Translations under genes and position numbers: made by a program | The notes under the pieces: generated by a model | What the model was told of the DNA's origin: nothing | The model's database searches: none | What the model saw: only the letters and a program-made list of their open reading frames with translations | NCBI GenBank assembly: GCA_946886855.1 | Contig: CAMPJJ010000036.1 | Coordinates: 1 to 46,526 of the forward strand | DNA from: an uncultured Roseateles sp. | GTDB taxonomy: Bacteria; Pseudomonadota; Gammaproteobacteria; Burkholderiales; Burkholderiaceae | Length of the DNA stretch: 46,526 nt | Direction of reading: 5' to 3' | In this document: positions 16,261 to 25,400 of the stretch, in pieces | How the letters are laid out: every line of letters begins with the position of its first letter | How positions within the stretch are numbered: position 1 is the stretch's first letter

Positions 16261-17337
16261 TCAGACGCCCTGCAAGACGACGGCGCAACGGCGCTCGCGC
16301 GCGTCCGCGGCCTGGAACAGGAAGTTGCCGCCCGCGGCCCATCCCTTGCGGATCATGTCCAGCGCCAGCGCAACCGCCAGCGGTCCCTGGGCGGCGCCGC
16401 AGAGGCCCACGTGGGCGCCCAGCAGCGGCTCCGTGTAGCCGCGCGGCTCGCGCTCACGCAGCACGCGGGACCATGCATAGCTGGACTCGTCCATGAAGAA
16501 GGATTCTCCGGCCGACGTATCCAGCCGGTGGTGCATCTCATGAGCGTGAAGACCCGCCTCGCCCAGGGCTGCCCGCAAGGCTTGCGCCAGCCCCTTGCCA
16601 TGGTTCGGCTCGCCGCTTTCGAAGCTCGCCGGCTCATGGGACTCGCCGGATCCGCGCAGCACCAGCACCGGCTGTGCGCCGTTGGCCGCCTCGTCCGCTC
16701 GCCAGCGTCGCAGTACCAGCGCCGCCCCCGCCTCACCGGAGATGAATCCGTCGCTCTGCTGGCTGGATAGCAGCCGCGCCTGCGACAGGTGGCGTTGGAC
16801 GTCCGTCACTTCCAGCAGCGAATCCAAGCCCAGCAGCAGCACATGGTCGACATCAGGGAGCGCGAGGGAGGCCTTGGCGCGCTCCAATGCGCCGGCCAGA
16901 CCGGCGACGCCCCAGGGCAGGATCGCGCTGGCGGCGTGGAAGCGATGGCCAAGGGCCTGCTCGCAGGCCGCATAGCAGTCCTTCAATTCATCGGCGGCAT
17001 ATCCGGCTCTCTCGGTGCCGCCCGCCAGGAGGAGGAAGACGCAGCGGGACGCGACCAGCCCGCCCGCACCGAGCGCGGCTTCCCGAGCCGCACGGACTGC
17101 GATCGTGGCCAGGCGGGTCACGCCGCCATGCACGCTGTCCTCGCCGACCGCACTCAACCCCAGCGACTCGTCGGCAACTCGCGCGCCGAGCAGCGCCTGG
17201 CCCACCTGATCGACAAATGCCGTTTCGCGGAAGCCGTCCAGTCCCGCGCGCACTGCGGCGCAGGTCGACGGCCACGTGAGACCCACCGCGCTCACCACGC
17301 CGGCGGAGACCACCGCGATCGAAGTCGTTTCACTCAT
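16261..17337 (-). CDS. Ketosynthase-like (thiolase-fold) T6SS-associated protein, island 2
   Basis: This 358-residue protein begins MSETTSIAVVSAGVVSAVGL, the first strand of the beta-ketoacyl synthase fold. VLLLGLDSLLEV (166-177) and GFISGEAGAALVL (197-209) match the later core motifs. The catalytic Cys site reads HAASAILPWGVAGLAGAL (134-151) without Cys, so catalysis is unlikely. Unlike the island 1 relative there is no Gly/Pro insertion. The start codon lies 8 nt inside the preceding DUF2169 gene; the GHH effector gene follows after 35 nt. A scaffold or adaptor role in spike loading is inferred from repeated co-occurrence. Confidence 0.78.
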   Translation of the reverse strand: MSETTSIAVVSAGVVSAVGLTWPSTCAAVRAGLDGFRETAFVDQVGQALLGARVADESLGLSAVGEDSVHGGVTRLATIAVRAAREAALGAGGLVASRCVFLLLAGGTERAGYAADELKDCYAACEQALGHRFHAASAILPWGVAGLAGALERAKASLALPDVDHVLLLGLDSLLEVTDVQRHLSQARLLSSQQSDGFISGEAGAALVLRRWRADEAANGAQPVLVLRGSGESHEPASFESGEPNHGKGLAQALRAALGEAGLHAHEMHHRLDTSAGESFFMDESSYAWSRVLREREPRGYTEPLLGAHVGLCGAAQGPLAVALALDMIRKGWAAGGNFLFQAADARERRCAVVLQGV

Positions 17338-18571
17338 GCGGGTGCGTCTCCGAGATCGCCGCTGGAACGTCGTCGAGCCCCTCCTCCGGCGTCGCCGGGC
17401 GACTGCCACCACAAGTGGCGCAATCCGAATTGCCGCTCACCTGGCCATACCACCAGCGGCTGCTGTAAGGGCCGACGACCACGGTGTGCACCTCACGCAG
17501 ACTGCGGCGCAGCCGGGTTCGCGCGCGCCAGGTGACGTGAAGCCGCATCGCATCGGTATCGACCACCAAGGTATCGATGTGCGGTTCCATCAGCACCGAT
17601 TCACGGTCTCGCGTCAGGAGGGCCATCGACATCCGGCGCTTCGGTATGCGGAACCGGTACTGCGCGATGCCGTTCCCGGCAGTCCGGGCCACCGAGGCCG
17701 CGAGGTTGACCAAGGTGATCACCTCGCCGCCTTGGGGATAGTCCAACTGCTGATCCTCCGGCGCCGCCTGATGGAAACGGTCATCGAAGTCCGGTGGCAG
17801 CAGCGGGAAGATCTCGTCCTTCCAAACCTGGTCATAGGTCCCCGCCCATTGCAGGCGCGGCTGCCAAGCGCGCGCCAGCGGCCCCAACGCTGCAGGCGGC
17901 AGCGCCACGTCGGGTCCGTCTGCCACTTCGAGGCGACCGTCTACCCAGCGCTCGGTCCGATGGGCGGGCGCATTCTCCAGCAATCGAAGGAACGCGTCGC
18001 GGCCGTACCCGCGACCCACAGGGTTCATCGGATGGACATGGCGCATGGCAGGGTCGTCGACGCCGATCGACTCGGGCGACCAAGTGCCTCCGAAGGCGAT
18101 GCCATAGTGCAACGGCTGCTCCACGAAGGGTTGTGGCGCGGACAGTTGCCATTGCCGGCCCTGCCGCTGCCATTGGCGCTCCCCGTGGACGCGGAGGCGC
18201 TTGTCGACCAGGGCCTGTCCCGCGGCGTCCTGCAAGCGCAACGCCACGTCCACCGACAACGTCGGTTGGGCCAGGCCATCGCGGAACGGCGCGTGCGCGC
18301 TGCCCTTGAACAGCAGATCGCAGCGCGGTTTGAAAGGCGCGAGGTCGGCCTCGAAAGTCGGCGCGCTGAAGCCGGGCTCATCGACGAATTCGTCCGAGCG
18401 GAGCAGCCCGCCGCCGCGCACCGGTCGAAGCGCGAGGGGCGCCTCAGCCCCGTCTTCCAGTTCGGGCAGCACGTAAGTGCCCTTGGCGATCACGGTCAGC
18501 CAGGGCTTGCCATGCTTGTCGGTCGCTTGCGTGGCGTCCACCGCGCAGAGACTGTTGTTGACCACGTGCAT
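17330..18571 (-). CDS. DUF2169 family T6SS adaptor protein, island 2
   Basis: This 413-residue protein begins MHVVNNSLCAVDATQATDK. It has the DUF2169 landmarks LTVIAKGTYVLPE (25-37), LAPFKPRCDLLFKGSAHAP (about 77-95), YGIAFGGTW, NPVGRGYG, WAGTYDQVWKDE and LPPDFDDRFHQAAPEDQQ. It begins 9 nt after the DUF6484 gene. DUF2169 proteins bind a PAAR-like effector and a specific VgrG, so this one probably couples the GHH effector to VgrG2. Compared with the island 1 member it is longer, with a C-terminal tail containing a CATCGG motif. Confidence 0.88.
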   Translation of the reverse strand: MHVVNNSLCAVDATQATDKHGKPWLTVIAKGTYVLPELEDGAEAPLALRPVRGGGLLRSDEFVDEPGFSAPTFEADLAPFKPRCDLLFKGSAHAPFRDGLAQPTLSVDVALRLQDAAGQALVDKRLRVHGERQWQRQGRQWQLSAPQPFVEQPLHYGIAFGGTWSPESIGVDDPAMRHVHPMNPVGRGYGRDAFLRLLENAPAHRTERWVDGRLEVADGPDVALPPAALGPLARAWQPRLQWAGTYDQVWKDEIFPLLPPDFDDRFHQAAPEDQQLDYPQGGEVITLVNLAASVARTAGNGIAQYRFRIPKRRMSMALLTRDRESVLMEPHIDTLVVDTDAMRLHVTWRARTRLRRSLREVHTVVVGPYSSRWWYGQVSGNSDCATCGGSRPATPEEGLDDVPAAISETHPHE

Positions 18572-18580
18572 GACGTCGAC

Positions 18581-19186
18581 TCAGTTGATGCGCACGGCGG
18601 CGCCCTTGATGCGCTGCGTGCCGGTGGCGTGGCTGCTGATGTACTCGCCACGCAGCAGGATCTGGCCATCGGCCGTCAACGTGATGCTCGCTTCGCCGCA
18701 ATGCAAGGTCAGCTGTTGCGTGGCACCGATCACCACCTCCTCCGCAAGGCCGCCATCGCGTTCCACCATCACTGCGGGGACGCCCGCCGCCGGCGCGCGT
18801 TCCGCCGCCGACCGGTCAGAGCCGGGCTGCCAGAGCAGGCCCAGGATCAGCGGTTGGGCGAGACCCGCGCCAAGACTCAGCGCCAGCGGCGCGCCCACAT
18901 GATCCGCATGAAGAGGGACCACGCTCATCGCTTCCACGCCGTCTTGAGGGCCTGCGGCCCAGCGGACTCGCGGCGCCTCGCCTTCAGACCATGCAAGGAG
19001 CTCACCGATAACGATCGAATGACTGGCATCCGGCGTGGCGGGCAGCGAAGACGCACCGAGTCCGCGCGCGTGGCCGCGCATCAACGCATGGAGCATCGAA
19101 CCCGCTTCGCCACGATCGTCGGCAGGCTCCATCGACGGCGGAGCGGCGGACGGGAGGTCTGACATCGAGGGCATCGCGGGGTTCAT
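18581..19186 (-). CDS. DUF6484 domain protein, island 2
   Basis: This 201-residue protein begins MNPAMPSMSDLPSAAPP; its ATG overlaps the vgrG2 stop by 4 nt (ATGA). The first folded part is around IVIGELLAWSEG to LILGLLWQPG (58-121). The C-terminal part HCGEASITLTADGQILLRGE followed by IKGAAVRIN is close to the island 1 paralogue and resembles the end of VgrG beta-helices. It is translationally coupled to the spike gene and precedes the DUF2169 adaptor, suggesting it binds or extends the spike tip. Confidence 0.8.
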   Translation of the reverse strand: MNPAMPSMSDLPSAAPPSMEPADDRGEAGSMLHALMRGHARGLGASSLPATPDASHSIVIGELLAWSEGEAPRVRWAAGPQDGVEAMSVVPLHADHVGAPLALSLGAGLAQPLILGLLWQPGSDRSAAERAPAAGVPAVMVERDGGLAEEVVIGATQQLTLHCGEASITLTADGQILLRGEYISSHATGTQRIKGAAVRIN

Positions 19187-21321
19187 GCGTTGTTCTTGAT
19201 GTTCTTGCCCTTGAGCTGCATGTCGCCCTTGGACTCGCCGAAGTACTGCCCGGCGGCTAGCACGTTGATGTCGTGGCCGTTGATGGTGATCGTGCCGTCC
19301 GATTTCAAAACGATGCTGGCTTTTCCCACCGTCAGACTGAACTCGTCACCCGCGGTGATGGTGTAGGTCGTGCCAACACTGGTGGTCTTGCTGCGGCCGA
19401 CCTGGGTCCCCTGCGTCAAACCGACGCTGGTGTTCATCAAGCCGCCGACGGTGGTCTGATAAGCCGCCCCGATCGTCAGCGCCTTGCCCAGTCCGATGGT
19501 TTCGGCCTTGGCCAGACCGATGGTCTCGGCCTTCGCCATCGAGATGGTCTCGGTCTTGTTCCCGCCGATCGTCACCGACCGGTTCGACCCGATGCTGATC
19601 GTCTCGTTGATCCCGACGTCCTCGGTCCGGTTCATCCCGATGGAGATCTTCTCGTCGAGGTCCACGCGCTCGGTGCGGTTCTTGTGCACCGTGATCGTCT
19701 CGTCCAGATCGACCGTCTCCGTGCGGTTGCCCTTCACGAACACCGTCTCATGCCGGTCGATCGTCTTGGTCCGATCCCGTCCGACCCAGTGCGTCTCGTC
19801 GTTCTCGACCTCGATGTCCTGGTTCTTCTCCGCGTGGATCCACAGCTGCTCGTCGCCGTGCTTGTCCTCGAACCGGATCGCGTTGGCGTTGCCGTAGCTG
19901 CCACCCTTGGTCGAACGCGTCAGGAAGCCGCTCTGCGTCGCGTTGGCCGGCAGGTCCCACGGCGGCAGGTTCTCGCCGTTGTAGGTCCGCCCCATGATGA
20001 TGGGCGCGTCCGGGTCCCCTTCGATGAACCCGATGATCACTTCCTGCCCGATGCGCGGGATGTGGATGCCGCCGAAGTTCGAGCCCGCCCACGGATGCGC
20101 CACGCTGACCCAGCACGAGCTGCGCTCGTCGCTCTTGCCGCGCCGGTCCCAGTGGAACTGCACCTTCACCCGGCCGTACTTGTCGGTGTGGATCTCCTCG
20201 CCCGCCGGACCGCTCACGATCGCCGTCTGCGGCCCCGCCACCAGCGGCTTGGGCGTGCGGCGCGGCGGCCGGTACTGCTGCGCCGCGGGGATGCAGCTGA
20301 AGCTGCAGCGCAGCCCCGTCTCGCCCGAGCCGGCCTCGTTGGCCGCCTGGCTCAGGCTGATCTGCGTGCCCGTGACCAGGTACTGCGCGTTCTCGCTCTC
20401 GCGCGGATGGCGCGACAGCGACAGCAGATGCCCCGTGCTCACGCCCTGCGCGTTGGTCGTGCCGTCGAAGGTCTGGAACTGCGTCTGCAGTTCGTCGAGC
20501 CGGTCCTCCACGTACTGCGACCCGTCGCCCGTCTGGATGTAGCCGCCCGGGTAATCGAAGATCTCGCCGTCGGACAGGTCGTAGTTGCGCGCCACGCTTT
20601 GATTCGTTTCCAGCGACGTCGACGGCCGCTGGAAGTCGTAATCCGTGATCACGACCTTGCCCGGCTTCACGCACTCGGCGCTGCCCCAGGCCTGCACGTA
20701 TTCCAGCGCCGGCGTGGCCTGCGCGCCCGAGCCGTAGAACGGCAGCGACTCGCAGCCCGGCTTGGCATCGTGCCCGCTCGCCGAGTCGCACAGCACCACC
20801 TTGTGACCGGCCTCGTCGTGCTCGACGTACCAGTAGATGCCTTCGTGCTCGAGCAGCCGCGCGACGAAGTTGAAGTCGGTCTCGCGGTACTGGACGCAGT
20901 AGTTCCAGGTGCGGTACGGACGCAGCAGCTTGAACTCGTAGCGCGCGACCGGGTGGTCCTCGAAGACCTGCTTGACGATGTCGGGGACCGACAGCTCCTG
21001 GAAGATCCGGCAGTCCGAGGTCCGCGACAGCAACCACAGCCACGGCTTGAGCTGCATCTCGTAGACGCAGTACTTGCCCTCGAAGCCGCGTTGCGCGAAG
21101 CGTGTCACGTAGCCGCTGAGGTAACGCGGCGCGTCCTCGCGCAGCGCGATCGTCAGCGTCGCGGGCTTGCCCAGCAGATCCGACGCCAGGATGTCCTTGC
21201 GTTCGCTCAGCAGCGTCAGCGTGGTGTCTCCGGCGTCGCTCAAACCCTCCCGCGACACACAGGTGTGCACGCGCAGAGTGTCTTCAGGCAAGGCGGTCTT
21301 GAGGCGGAAAGGTGAGGCCAT
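19183..21321 (-). CDS. vgrG: VgrG spike protein of island 2
   Basis: This 712-residue VgrG has gp27-like and gp5-like parts, with QYRETDFNFVARLLEHEGIY near 144 and DKYGRVKVQFHWDRRG near 380, followed by a Thr/Val-rich beta-helix with TVDLDETITVHKNRT-type repeats. I chose MASPFRLKT at 21321 because it aligns with vgrG1 and vgrG3; an in-frame upstream extension to 21369 crosses the promoter region. Residues 1 to about 564 equal those of vgrG3, and the DNA appears identical from 19628 to 21323. The last 148 residues (GLAKAETIGLGK... to KGKNIKNNA) are specific to this copy and probably select its DUF6484/DUF2169 partners. Confidence 0.95.
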   Translation of the reverse strand: MASPFRLKTALPEDTLRVHTCVSREGLSDAGDTTLTLLSERKDILASDLLGKPATLTIALREDAPRYLSGYVTRFAQRGFEGKYCVYEMQLKPWLWLLSRTSDCRIFQELSVPDIVKQVFEDHPVARYEFKLLRPYRTWNYCVQYRETDFNFVARLLEHEGIYWYVEHDEAGHKVVLCDSASGHDAKPGCESLPFYGSGAQATPALEYVQAWGSAECVKPGKVVITDYDFQRPSTSLETNQSVARNYDLSDGEIFDYPGGYIQTGDGSQYVEDRLDELQTQFQTFDGTTNAQGVSTGHLLSLSRHPRESENAQYLVTGTQISLSQAANEAGSGETGLRCSFSCIPAAQQYRPPRRTPKPLVAGPQTAIVSGPAGEEIHTDKYGRVKVQFHWDRRGKSDERSSCWVSVAHPWAGSNFGGIHIPRIGQEVIIGFIEGDPDAPIIMGRTYNGENLPPWDLPANATQSGFLTRSTKGGSYGNANAIRFEDKHGDEQLWIHAEKNQDIEVENDETHWVGRDRTKTIDRHETVFVKGNRTETVDLDETITVHKNRTERVDLDEKISIGMNRTEDVGINETISIGSNRSVTIGGNKTETISMAKAETIGLAKAETIGLGKALTIGAAYQTTVGGLMNTSVGLTQGTQVGRSKTTSVGTTYTITAGDEFSLTVGKASIVLKSDGTITINGHDINVLAAGQYFGESKGDMQLKGKNIKNNA

Positions 21322-21323
21322 GG
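19628..21323. repeat. 1.7-kb direct repeat, copy in vgrG2
   Basis: This block is identical by eye to 29566-31261: translations in several frames on both strands are the same over the whole length, which requires identical DNA. Identity stops 2 nt beyond the ATG at one end and inside the beta-helix coding region at the other. Same orientation, 9938 bp apart. Confidence 0.9.
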
Positions 21324-21382
21324 CACCAGGGGTCAGGTCGACACCCCGGAGGCTAGGGATCACCCGCAATCACCACAACGGT

Positions 21383-21396
21383 CGAAAGTCACTCCC
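21383..21396 (-). promoter_or_regulatory. Conserved palindromic T6SS box, copy 3 (vgrG2)
   Basis: The plus strand reads CGAAAGTCACTCCC, centred at 21390, 69 bp from the vgrG2 ATG. The minus strand has CCCTAGCC downstream, with TA at 21355-21354, 35 nt from the centre. The sequence around it is unrelated to that upstream of vgrG3, although the genes are duplicates. Confidence 0.6.
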
Positions 21397-21471
21397 GAGC
21401 TTGGCACTGGCGCGGACGAATTTCGCAGAATTATCAGAACGGGTCGGACTGATTTGGACGGGGTCAGGTCT

Positions 21472-21968
21472 TCAGTCCGCCAAGCTGCGCCCCCGGACCT
21501 CCATCGACAGGTCGCCTTGCTTCGGATCCACGAAAAACTCGATGTTGCCCCACGGAAAACTCGCGATGCCGCGGGCGTTGGCGATCTGCTCCGGCACGAC
21601 ACCGGTCTTCTCGACGAAGCGCCTCACGACGCTGCTGGCAAGGATGGTCTCGGGGAATTCTTCCTCGTCGAACAGCACGAAGGCCGCAACCTCCCGTCCG
21701 GTGCGAGCTTCCATCACCAGGTGAGCCGCCAAATCCAGGCAACGGACCGGCCGGGCTTCCGGCGCCGCCGGGTTCCGAGCGCCAGCCGCAGCGCAAGGAG
21801 TACCCAGTCCTGCGCACCTTCGATCCCGCTTTTTCGCGCCCGAATCTGCCGCGCCACGTCGCCGGCGGCCATGGCCGCCTGCTCGTTGGACAGCATTGAC
21901 GCTTCGGGATAGCCGTACTGGAATCCACCCGGCGTGGGGAAGCGTTTCCATGCTGATCTTTTGATCAT
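21472..21968 (-). pseudogene. Frameshifted hypothetical gene at the end of island 3
   Basis: A start MIKRSAWKRFPTPGG (ATG at 21968, GGAG upstream) opens a frame with good coding character for about 65 codons (to WVLLALRLALGTR, near 21775). The continuing coding-like sequence RPVRCLDLAAHLVMEARTGR, ending FPWGNIEFFVDPK, lies in a different frame and stops at 21472. Joining the two needs one extra base within the GC-rich run near 21770-21785, so a 1-nt deletion or a sequencing error is likely. The intact product would have about 165 residues. It follows the RHS immunity candidate by 39 nt; a second immunity or accessory role is possible. I do not recognise the family. Confidence 0.6.
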
Positions 21969-22007
21969 GCCACTCCGCAGGACGTGTGTGGGTTCGAGGC
22001 TCGCGAC

Positions 22008-22463
22008 CTACCAGCAGATCGACAAAGTCGCCAGCATCGCCTGAAGGGAACACCCTGCCAGCACGCGTCCCCAGCGAAAATTGAAGACCTTCACCGTCGG
22101 CGAGAGATCTGAGGCGATGAGCGCGGTCTTCGCGCTGAACAGCTGAGCAAGATCATCCCGATCCGCCATCAGGTCGGATTCTGTTGAGTCCCATCCCTTG
22201 GCGGTCACGCGACCTGAAGCCCACGTCAGCACGACCGTACGCTCGACCTGCCCGGACGTCGGGAACTTGCAGGAAAGCGTGAAAGGCTCGCCTAGGAAGT
22301 CGATGTCCGCCTGAAGTTCCGGCCCACTCGGACGTGCCATGAGCGTAGCTTGCAGCCCTGCCGCCAAGGCCGTCCGCAACGCGTCGTCGGCCGTGGAGAG
22401 ATCCAGCTGCTTTCCATTGGCGGAAATGTGCCCCGAATGAGTATCCAGTTCCAGATTTTTCAT
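22008..22463 (-). CDS. Putative immunity protein of the RHS effector
   Basis: This 151-residue protein begins MKNLELDTHSGHISANGKQL. It starts 7 nt after the stop of the RHS toxin gene, the standard place for a cognate immunity gene. It has no signal peptide, a mixed soluble composition (DFLGEPFTLSCKFP, VVLTWASGRVTAKGWDS), and a more hydrophobic end (VLAGCSLQAMLATLSICW). I do not recognise the family. If the RHS tip acts in the cytoplasm, a cytoplasmic immunity protein fits. The assignment rests on position and size. Confidence 0.65.
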   Translation of the reverse strand: MKNLELDTHSGHISANGKQLDLSTADDALRTALAAGLQATLMARPSGPELQADIDFLGEPFTLSCKFPTSGQVERTVVLTWASGRVTAKGWDSTESDLMADRDDLAQLFSAKTALIASDLSPTVKVFNFRWGRVLAGCSLQAMLATLSICW

Positions 22464-22470
22464 GCCTGCT

Positions 22471-25400
22471 TCATTTGATGTCGAACTGGCGTCCCGTCCA
22501 CGCAAGCTTCGACTTGTCCGCGTTGCTGAGGAAGTATTGCGTTCCTCCACCAGCACCGAGATCGGTGTTGGCGCGCGCCGCGCCGGTCGCCATGCAGATG
22601 TCCTCTTTCACGACGAAACGCTTCAATTTTGTACGCATCGGGCGAGCGCCCGGCGTATTGTCCTCGTGCGAGATCTGAATGGCGTCGTTGAAGGCCCGGG
22701 CCCCCTTCCCGCGCATCGCGAGGACCTGCGAGGTCTGGACAAAATAGTTCGGCGTGTTGGGGCCATGCGGCGCGAGCGTGTACAGCAGAGTGCCCTTCTT
22801 GACGACCACGTGCGTGTAGCTGTCCTGCCCGAGGTAGGGCGCGTTGCCGGGCCCCTGCCAGGCACGCGCCTGGGACACGATGTCCTGCCCACAACACGGA
22901 TCACATCCGCCACGGGTCTTGTTCAATCCCCATGGATCGACCCAATGCACCGAACTCGGTGCGTACTGGTAAGGGTTGAGCCCTCCGAGCAGGCCGATCG
23001 GATCCTGCGTCAGATACCGCCCCGCATCCGGGTCGTAATAGCGATGCCGGTTGTAGAAGAGCCCCGTCTCCTCGTCCTCGTACTGTCCCTGGAAGCGCAA
23101 GGGCTGGCGGATCTCGTCGACGTCCGTCCGCGCCACGCGGCCCCAGGCGCGGTAGCGCGCACGCCAGCGCGTGCGGCCGTGCTCATCCAGCAGCGCCAGC
23201 GGCGTGCCGAGATGGTCGCACTCGTAGAAGAGCACCTCGTCGTTCGCGCTGTCGGCGCCGTCCCATCGGGTCTGCGCGGCCAGCTCGGACTCGCAGTCCG
23301 CGCGCCAGCGCTCCAGCCGGCGATGCCAGCGCACATGCGCATCCGGTTCCGCGGAAGGCGCATCGGGCCGATCCCACGCGACCACCGGCGCGAAGGCGAC
23401 GGACCCGCTGTCGAAAGATGACAGCGCGTCGGCGCTGCGGACCCGAGCGAGCGGCGTGAAACTCTCCGGCTCGTGCACGTAGCTCACGCTGCCCTGCGCG
23501 TCGACCTCCTGCACCATGAGGTCGCCGTTCCAGACGAACACGGTGACGCGCTCGCCGTCCGGCGTCGCCACGCGCTTGAGCACGCGGCGACCCAGCGCAT
23601 CGTAGGCATAACGGCTCGTCAGCGCGCCCTGAGGCGTCGCCCGCTCAGCACGGACCAGGCGCTGATGCGCGTCGTACTGCAGATTCAACTCGTCGAGGGC
23701 GATGCCCGCCGCCGCTTCGTTCGCGGCGTCGTCCTGCACCCAGTGCTTGCGGACCGCATTGCCGTCGGCATTGTGCTCGTAGTGCCAGCCGAGCGCCTGC
23801 GTCACCAGGTTGCCGCTCACCGGCGCCGCCGTCGCATGCTGTGCCGTCGTGCTGGAAGCGACGGACGTCGCGCCCGGCAAGGGCACGAGATTGCCCGCCG
23901 GATCGAAGGCGAAAGTCTCCCGCAGTCCCGGCTGGACCGCCGACATCAGTTGCCCCACCACATCATGCGTGTAGCGCAGTTCCCCCAGCACGGAGTCGTC
24001 GATGCGCTCGATGTCGCCGGTCCGCGCATAGCCGTACTCGCGCTCGCGCAGCACGCCCGGCGCCGCGTCGCCGAAGCCGAACACGCTGCGCGTCCAGCGC
24101 GAGGCGCGGTCGTAGCGCAGTTCGCGCCGCATGCCGCCGCGGCGAAGCCCGCCCAGGCTGCGTCGCGTCTCGCGATGCAGCGCATCGCGATCGACGTCGA
24201 CCAGCGGCCGCCCTTGCCACAGCACGCCGTGCCAGTGTCCCGGACCGTAACGCTGGGTCTGCACCACCCGCCCATTGGGCAGGCGCGTCGCCACGCGCTG
24301 CCCCAAGGCGTCGTATTCATGCCGCAGCAGGAAGGACGCGGCCGCAGTGCCGCGTTCGGCCGCATCGGGCCAGTGGCCCGCAGGATCCGGCCGGAGGTCT
24401 TCCGGCGCCAGCTCGATGCGCTGACGCTCTTCGACCAGTTGTCCCGCGGCATCCCAGCGCAGCCGCGACTGCGCCGCCGCGTTCTCGACCGCGATGACGC
24501 GGCTCAACGGATCCCAGGCGAATCGCTCCTGCCCGTCCGGCGTCACGCGCGCCAGCATCCGGCCGAGCGGGTCACGCACATAGTCCGTGCGGATCGCGCC
24601 GCGCTGGCTGGCGACCAGCTCGCCCGCCGCGTCGTAGTCGTAGCGGCTGACGAGACCGTCGAAACCCGTCTCCTGGACCAGCCGCCCTTGCGCGTCATAG
24701 GCCAGCCGGTACGACTCGCCGTTGCCGTTGATGAGCTCGACCAGCCGCAACGCGCGGTCGTAGCGGTACTGCAGGCGCTGGCCCGCCGCATCGATGCGCT
24801 CGACCGGCAGTCCCTGCATCTGGTAGCGGTAGGTCGTCTGACGCCCCACCCCGTCCATGTGGACGAGCAGGCGCCCCATGGCGTCGTAGGTGAAGCGTTC
24901 CTCACCGCTGTCGGGATGGCGGATGGCCACGAGACGGTCGATCTCGTCCCAGCCGTAGCGCACGCTGTGCCCCAGCGCGTCGGTCCGGGCGATCAGCCGG
25001 CCGCGCGCGTCCCAGTCGAAGCGGGTCTCCGACCCGGAGCAGTCGATATGCGCCAGCAGCCGCCCGCTGCCGTCGTAGACATAACGCTTCGCGCGCCCGG
25101 CCGCGTCGATCAACTCCCGCAGCTGGCCGAACACGTTGTAGGCCATCCGGGTCACGCGCCCCAGCGCATCGGTCTGCGCCACCACGCGACCTTCGGCATC
25201 GAACGCGCGCTCCTGCACGTGCCCCATCGCGTCGATGGTCCGGATCGGCTGGTTCCGCTCGTCGTACTGCAGCACCGTCCGCCCCCCCATCGCATCGGTC
25301 GTGCTGAGCAGGCTGCCCTGCGCGTCATAGGTGAAACGTGTCGTGTGTCCGGCCGCGTCGGTCTCCTCGAGCAGGTCGCCCGCGGCGCTCCAGCGGCGGG

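Noticed and set aside
21401..21416. Possible sigma-54 element (TTGGCACTGG) upstream of vgrG2
   Set aside because: The TGGCAC half is present, but no TTGC half follows at the required spacing, and the other boxes have nothing like it.
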